From positions 620,001-684,000 of the forward strand of contig NZ_JABAOB010000001.1 in NCBI RefSeq assembly GCF_012726295.1: DNA of 64,000 nt, given 5' to 3'. Below, one piece after another: positions 62,475-64,000 of the stretch. The DNA is from Chitinophaga sp. Ak27 (lineage in GTDB: Bacteria; Bacteroidota; Bacteroidia; Chitinophagales; Chitinophagaceae). Numbering within the stretch: the stretch's first letter is position 1; every line of letters begins with the position of its first letter. The position numbers and the translations under genes are program-made. The notes under the pieces were generated by a model, which was not told the origin of the DNA, searched no databases, and was given only the letters and a program-made list of their open reading frames with translations.

Positions 62475-62833
62475 AGTATAGTTTTTAAATCCGCCCTGAA
62501 CTTAAGCAAAATTCCGCGACTTTCTATTGGGGATGTTTGAACAAACCATAAAGTATAACAATGCCGGGGCACACGCCCCGGCATTGTTGAAAAATACCGT
62601 AAACAACTTCTTCCACCCAGAATACGGCACTGAATTTATTGGGCGTCACATGCTGCTGTGTAAAAAGAATATTCAGTAAGCCGGAAGAATCCAATACAAA
62701 GGTAGTTACCTTGCCTATCTGCTGGTTGGCTAATACCTCCCGCAGCGCAGCATTGGGGTTCTTCACATTCAGACCGGGGAATTGCAAATGATGGCATGTG
62801 ATAATTTGTTTTAGTAGAAGGAAAAAGGGGTTG
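62475..62833. other. Intergenic region after ferritin-like gene
   Basis: This 359-bp stretch holds the terminator at 62557-62588 and a minus-strand frame without ATG (TTG at 62787, stop at 62524) that reads NPNAALREVLANQQIGKVTT and then runs through the terminator hairpin. The first two thirds have some protein-like character, so it could be a gene remnant, but nothing recognisable supports it. Confidence 0.4.
62557..62588 (-). terminator. Hairpin terminator downstream of ferritin-like gene
   Basis: A 14-bp perfect stem (AACAATGCCGGGGC 62557-62570 / GCCCCGGCATTGTT 62575-62588) with an ACAC loop. It probably closes the operon of the probable GMC oxidoreductase and ferritin-like genes. Confidence 0.75.
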
Positions 62834-63904
62834 TTATTTCACATACTCAAAACTGGGCGCTGCATGTAACCCATTGCCCATAGGTATATTCATCAATCCC
62901 AATGCCTGGTACTTCAGGTCGTACATCATGATAACCGCTTCTCTTAATTTGTCCTTATCACCATTTACCGTATCGTGTAAAGCCCGCAGCATATCGCAAT
63001 AACTTTTATTAAACTGGTACATCCTGCCCCATTCTTCCGTGCCCTTCTTGAAATCTTTCATCTTGATATTTTCTTTGACAGGATATACCTGGTCCCAGGC
63101 TACGGGCAGCTTTGCCCCGGTAGGACCGCTTTTGGGCGTATCTGTTGGCCGGTAGTAGCGCTCTTCATGAATTTCATTGAAGCGAAAATAGTGGGCATAC
63201 TCTACCTCTTCTCCGAATAACAGATGATCGCTGTCTTCTATAGTACCATCAATGCCTTCGCCCTGCCCTACTATTTCGGCAATGGCTTCGTGGGCAGAAG
63301 CCAGGTCGTGTACCACCACTACTCCTCCGCCACCGCCATAAAACTGTTCGGGGGTAATTTGCCGCGATGCTTTCCCGGTGAAAATATTTCCTTTTGCCTG
63401 CAGCCGTTCCATACCATCCAGGATAGCTTCGTAGAACTGCCCGATAGAAGCATAACGGTCTGCTTCCGGCGGAGCGCCTTTCCCGCTGGGCTTTTCTATC
63501 TTCAGGAAAGTTTCAATAGCCGGCTTGGAAAATTTTTGCAGGTTTACTTCAAACGACTGGTTGCTATGAGGCAGGTAGGTAGGATATTCCGGGATGAAGC
63601 CGGGATGCGAAATATCCGGACGCCCGTCCACAGCATTCAGGATATTGCAAGCCAATATCATGTGCAGCATCTCTTCCATCACTACTCCTTTTATGATCCT
63701 GGAGGCTACCTCGTTGGTATTTTCCCGGATGGAATACAAGGCAAACAGGTAGGGCGGAATGGTAGAATGTTCCAGCTCAATAGCTACCTGTAAATGTTTA
63801 CGCAGGCTATCCAGCGTAGTGATCTTGTTAAAATCTGTCAGCGTGGGTTCTCCGCTTCGCACCAGACGGTGGCGAATGCCGGATATCAGTTGATTCGTTT
63901 CCAT
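62834..63904 (-). CDS. Ferritin-like VioB-type (iminophenyl-pyruvate dimer synthase-like) domain protein
   Basis: The 356-residue protein has a four-helix ferritin-like core with diiron-type ligands: AIELEHSTIPPYLFALYS, VVMEEMLHMILACNIL, and a late EEVEYAHYFRFNEIHEERYY. This matches the ferritin-like domain of VioB-related proteins. No other violacein genes are present, so that pathway is not implied. It follows by 24 bp the end of a probable GMC oxidoreductase gene, a pairing often seen for this family and suggesting an oxidative enzyme pair of unknown substrate. Confidence 0.85.
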   Translation of the reverse strand: METNQLISGIRHRLVRSGEPTLTDFNKITTLDSLRKHLQVAIELEHSTIPPYLFALYSIRENTNEVASRIIKGVVMEEMLHMILACNILNAVDGRPDISHPGFIPEYPTYLPHSNQSFEVNLQKFSKPAIETFLKIEKPSGKGAPPEADRYASIGQFYEAILDGMERLQAKGNIFTGKASRQITPEQFYGGGGGVVVVHDLASAHEAIAEIVGQGEGIDGTIEDSDHLLFGEEVEYAHYFRFNEIHEERYYRPTDTPKSGPTGAKLPVAWDQVYPVKENIKMKDFKKGTEEWGRMYQFNKSYCDMLRALHDTVNGDKDKLREAVIMMYDLKYQALGLMNIPMGNGLHAAPSFEYVK

Positions 63905-63928
63905 ATGTGGGATGGATTAAATGAATGA

Positions 63929-64000
63929 TTATTTAAGCGCTTTCAATACATTTTCTGCGGCAGCAAACGACAGAGCAGCCAGGGTGAGCGTGGGATTGGA
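63929..64000 (-). CDS. Probable GMC-type oxidoreductase, C-terminal fragment
   Basis: Only the last 23 codons are in the window: SNPTLTLAALSFAAAENVLK then three residues and a stop at 63929-63931. The motif NPTLTLAAL is typical of the C-terminal flavin-contacting helix of GMC oxidoreductases (choline/cholesterol/glucose oxidase-like). It lies just upstream of the ferritin-like gene on the same strand. The assignment rests on this short end and on context. Confidence 0.6.
   Translation of the reverse strand, partial: SNPTLTLAALSFAAAENVLKALK

Noticed and set aside
62524..62787. An 87-codon minus-strand frame starting at TTG
   Set aside because: It has no ATG, runs through a 14-bp terminator hairpin at its 3-prime part and matches no known family; it is described only as a possible remnant.
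1..64000. CRISPR arrays, tRNA, rRNA and phage structural genes
   Set aside because: No regularly spaced direct repeats, cloverleaf-like sequences, rRNA motifs or phage gene cluster were seen on either strand by reading; a tRNAscan/Infernal run was not possible.

Overview
The window looks like a chromosomal segment of a glycan-degrading member of the Bacteroidota, most like Chitinophaga or another Chitinophagaceae. The basis is four ECF sigma / FecR anti-sigma / SusC / SusD modules, many secreted lipoproteins and glycoside hydrolases, start regions without clear Shine-Dalgarno sequences, and at least one promoter of the TTTG-N20-TAnnTTTG class. No rRNA, tRNA or CRISPR array was seen.

Layout. 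1-6648 (minus): nutrient-uptake locus 1, sigma - FecR - SusC - SusD, with SusD cut by the window edge. 6795-14660: accessory genes, namely an ANT(6)-like nucleotidyltransferase, a MocR regulator, an AAA ATPase behind a truncated thioredoxin-like gene, a divergent SDR/HxlR pair, a GH20 hexosaminidase and a DUF6454-like protein. 14726-24878 (minus): locus 2, sigma - FecR - SusC - SusD followed by a discoidin lipoprotein and a secreted zinc metalloprotease, which suggests glycoprotein or peptide use. 25220-38976 (minus): locus 3, sigma - FecR - SusC - SusD - GH43 - GH35 - GH43, a plant-type galactose/arabinose/xylose polysaccharide locus. 39218-42408: YqgE, a GNAT acetyltransferase, a PaiB-like protein and a divergent MocR regulator. 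42410-46461: an IS5-type transposase remnant followed by a 1218-residue multidomain effector-like protein. 46594-49551: SDR/AraC and an ArsR-AHSA1-SnoaL operon. 49686-57126 (minus): locus 4, sigma - FecR - SusC - SusD. 57461-60941 (plus): GH29 fucosidase, LgoD-like dehydrogenase and AraC regulator, probably for L-fucose or L-galactose derivatives. 61223-64000: methyltransferase, small secreted protein, VioB-type ferritin-like protein and the end of a probable GMC oxidoreductase.

How it works together. In each Sus locus a cell-surface ligand is expected to be sensed by the STN domain of SusC, which signals through FecR to release the ECF sigma factor; SusC/SusD import the ligand and the enzymes at the operon end trim it. 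Short DNA elements shared between loci (24175/29449 and 22840/55182) may be parts of this control.

The most unusual gene is at 42805-46461. It appears to join a Bacteroidota toxin/effector-type N-terminal repeat, an OTU-type cysteine protease with its Asp/Cys/His residues visible, a domain with the HGxxHxxR and HD pattern of SidE-type phosphodiesterases, and an unassigned C-terminal domain. It is a candidate ubiquitin-directed effector beside a decayed insertion sequence.
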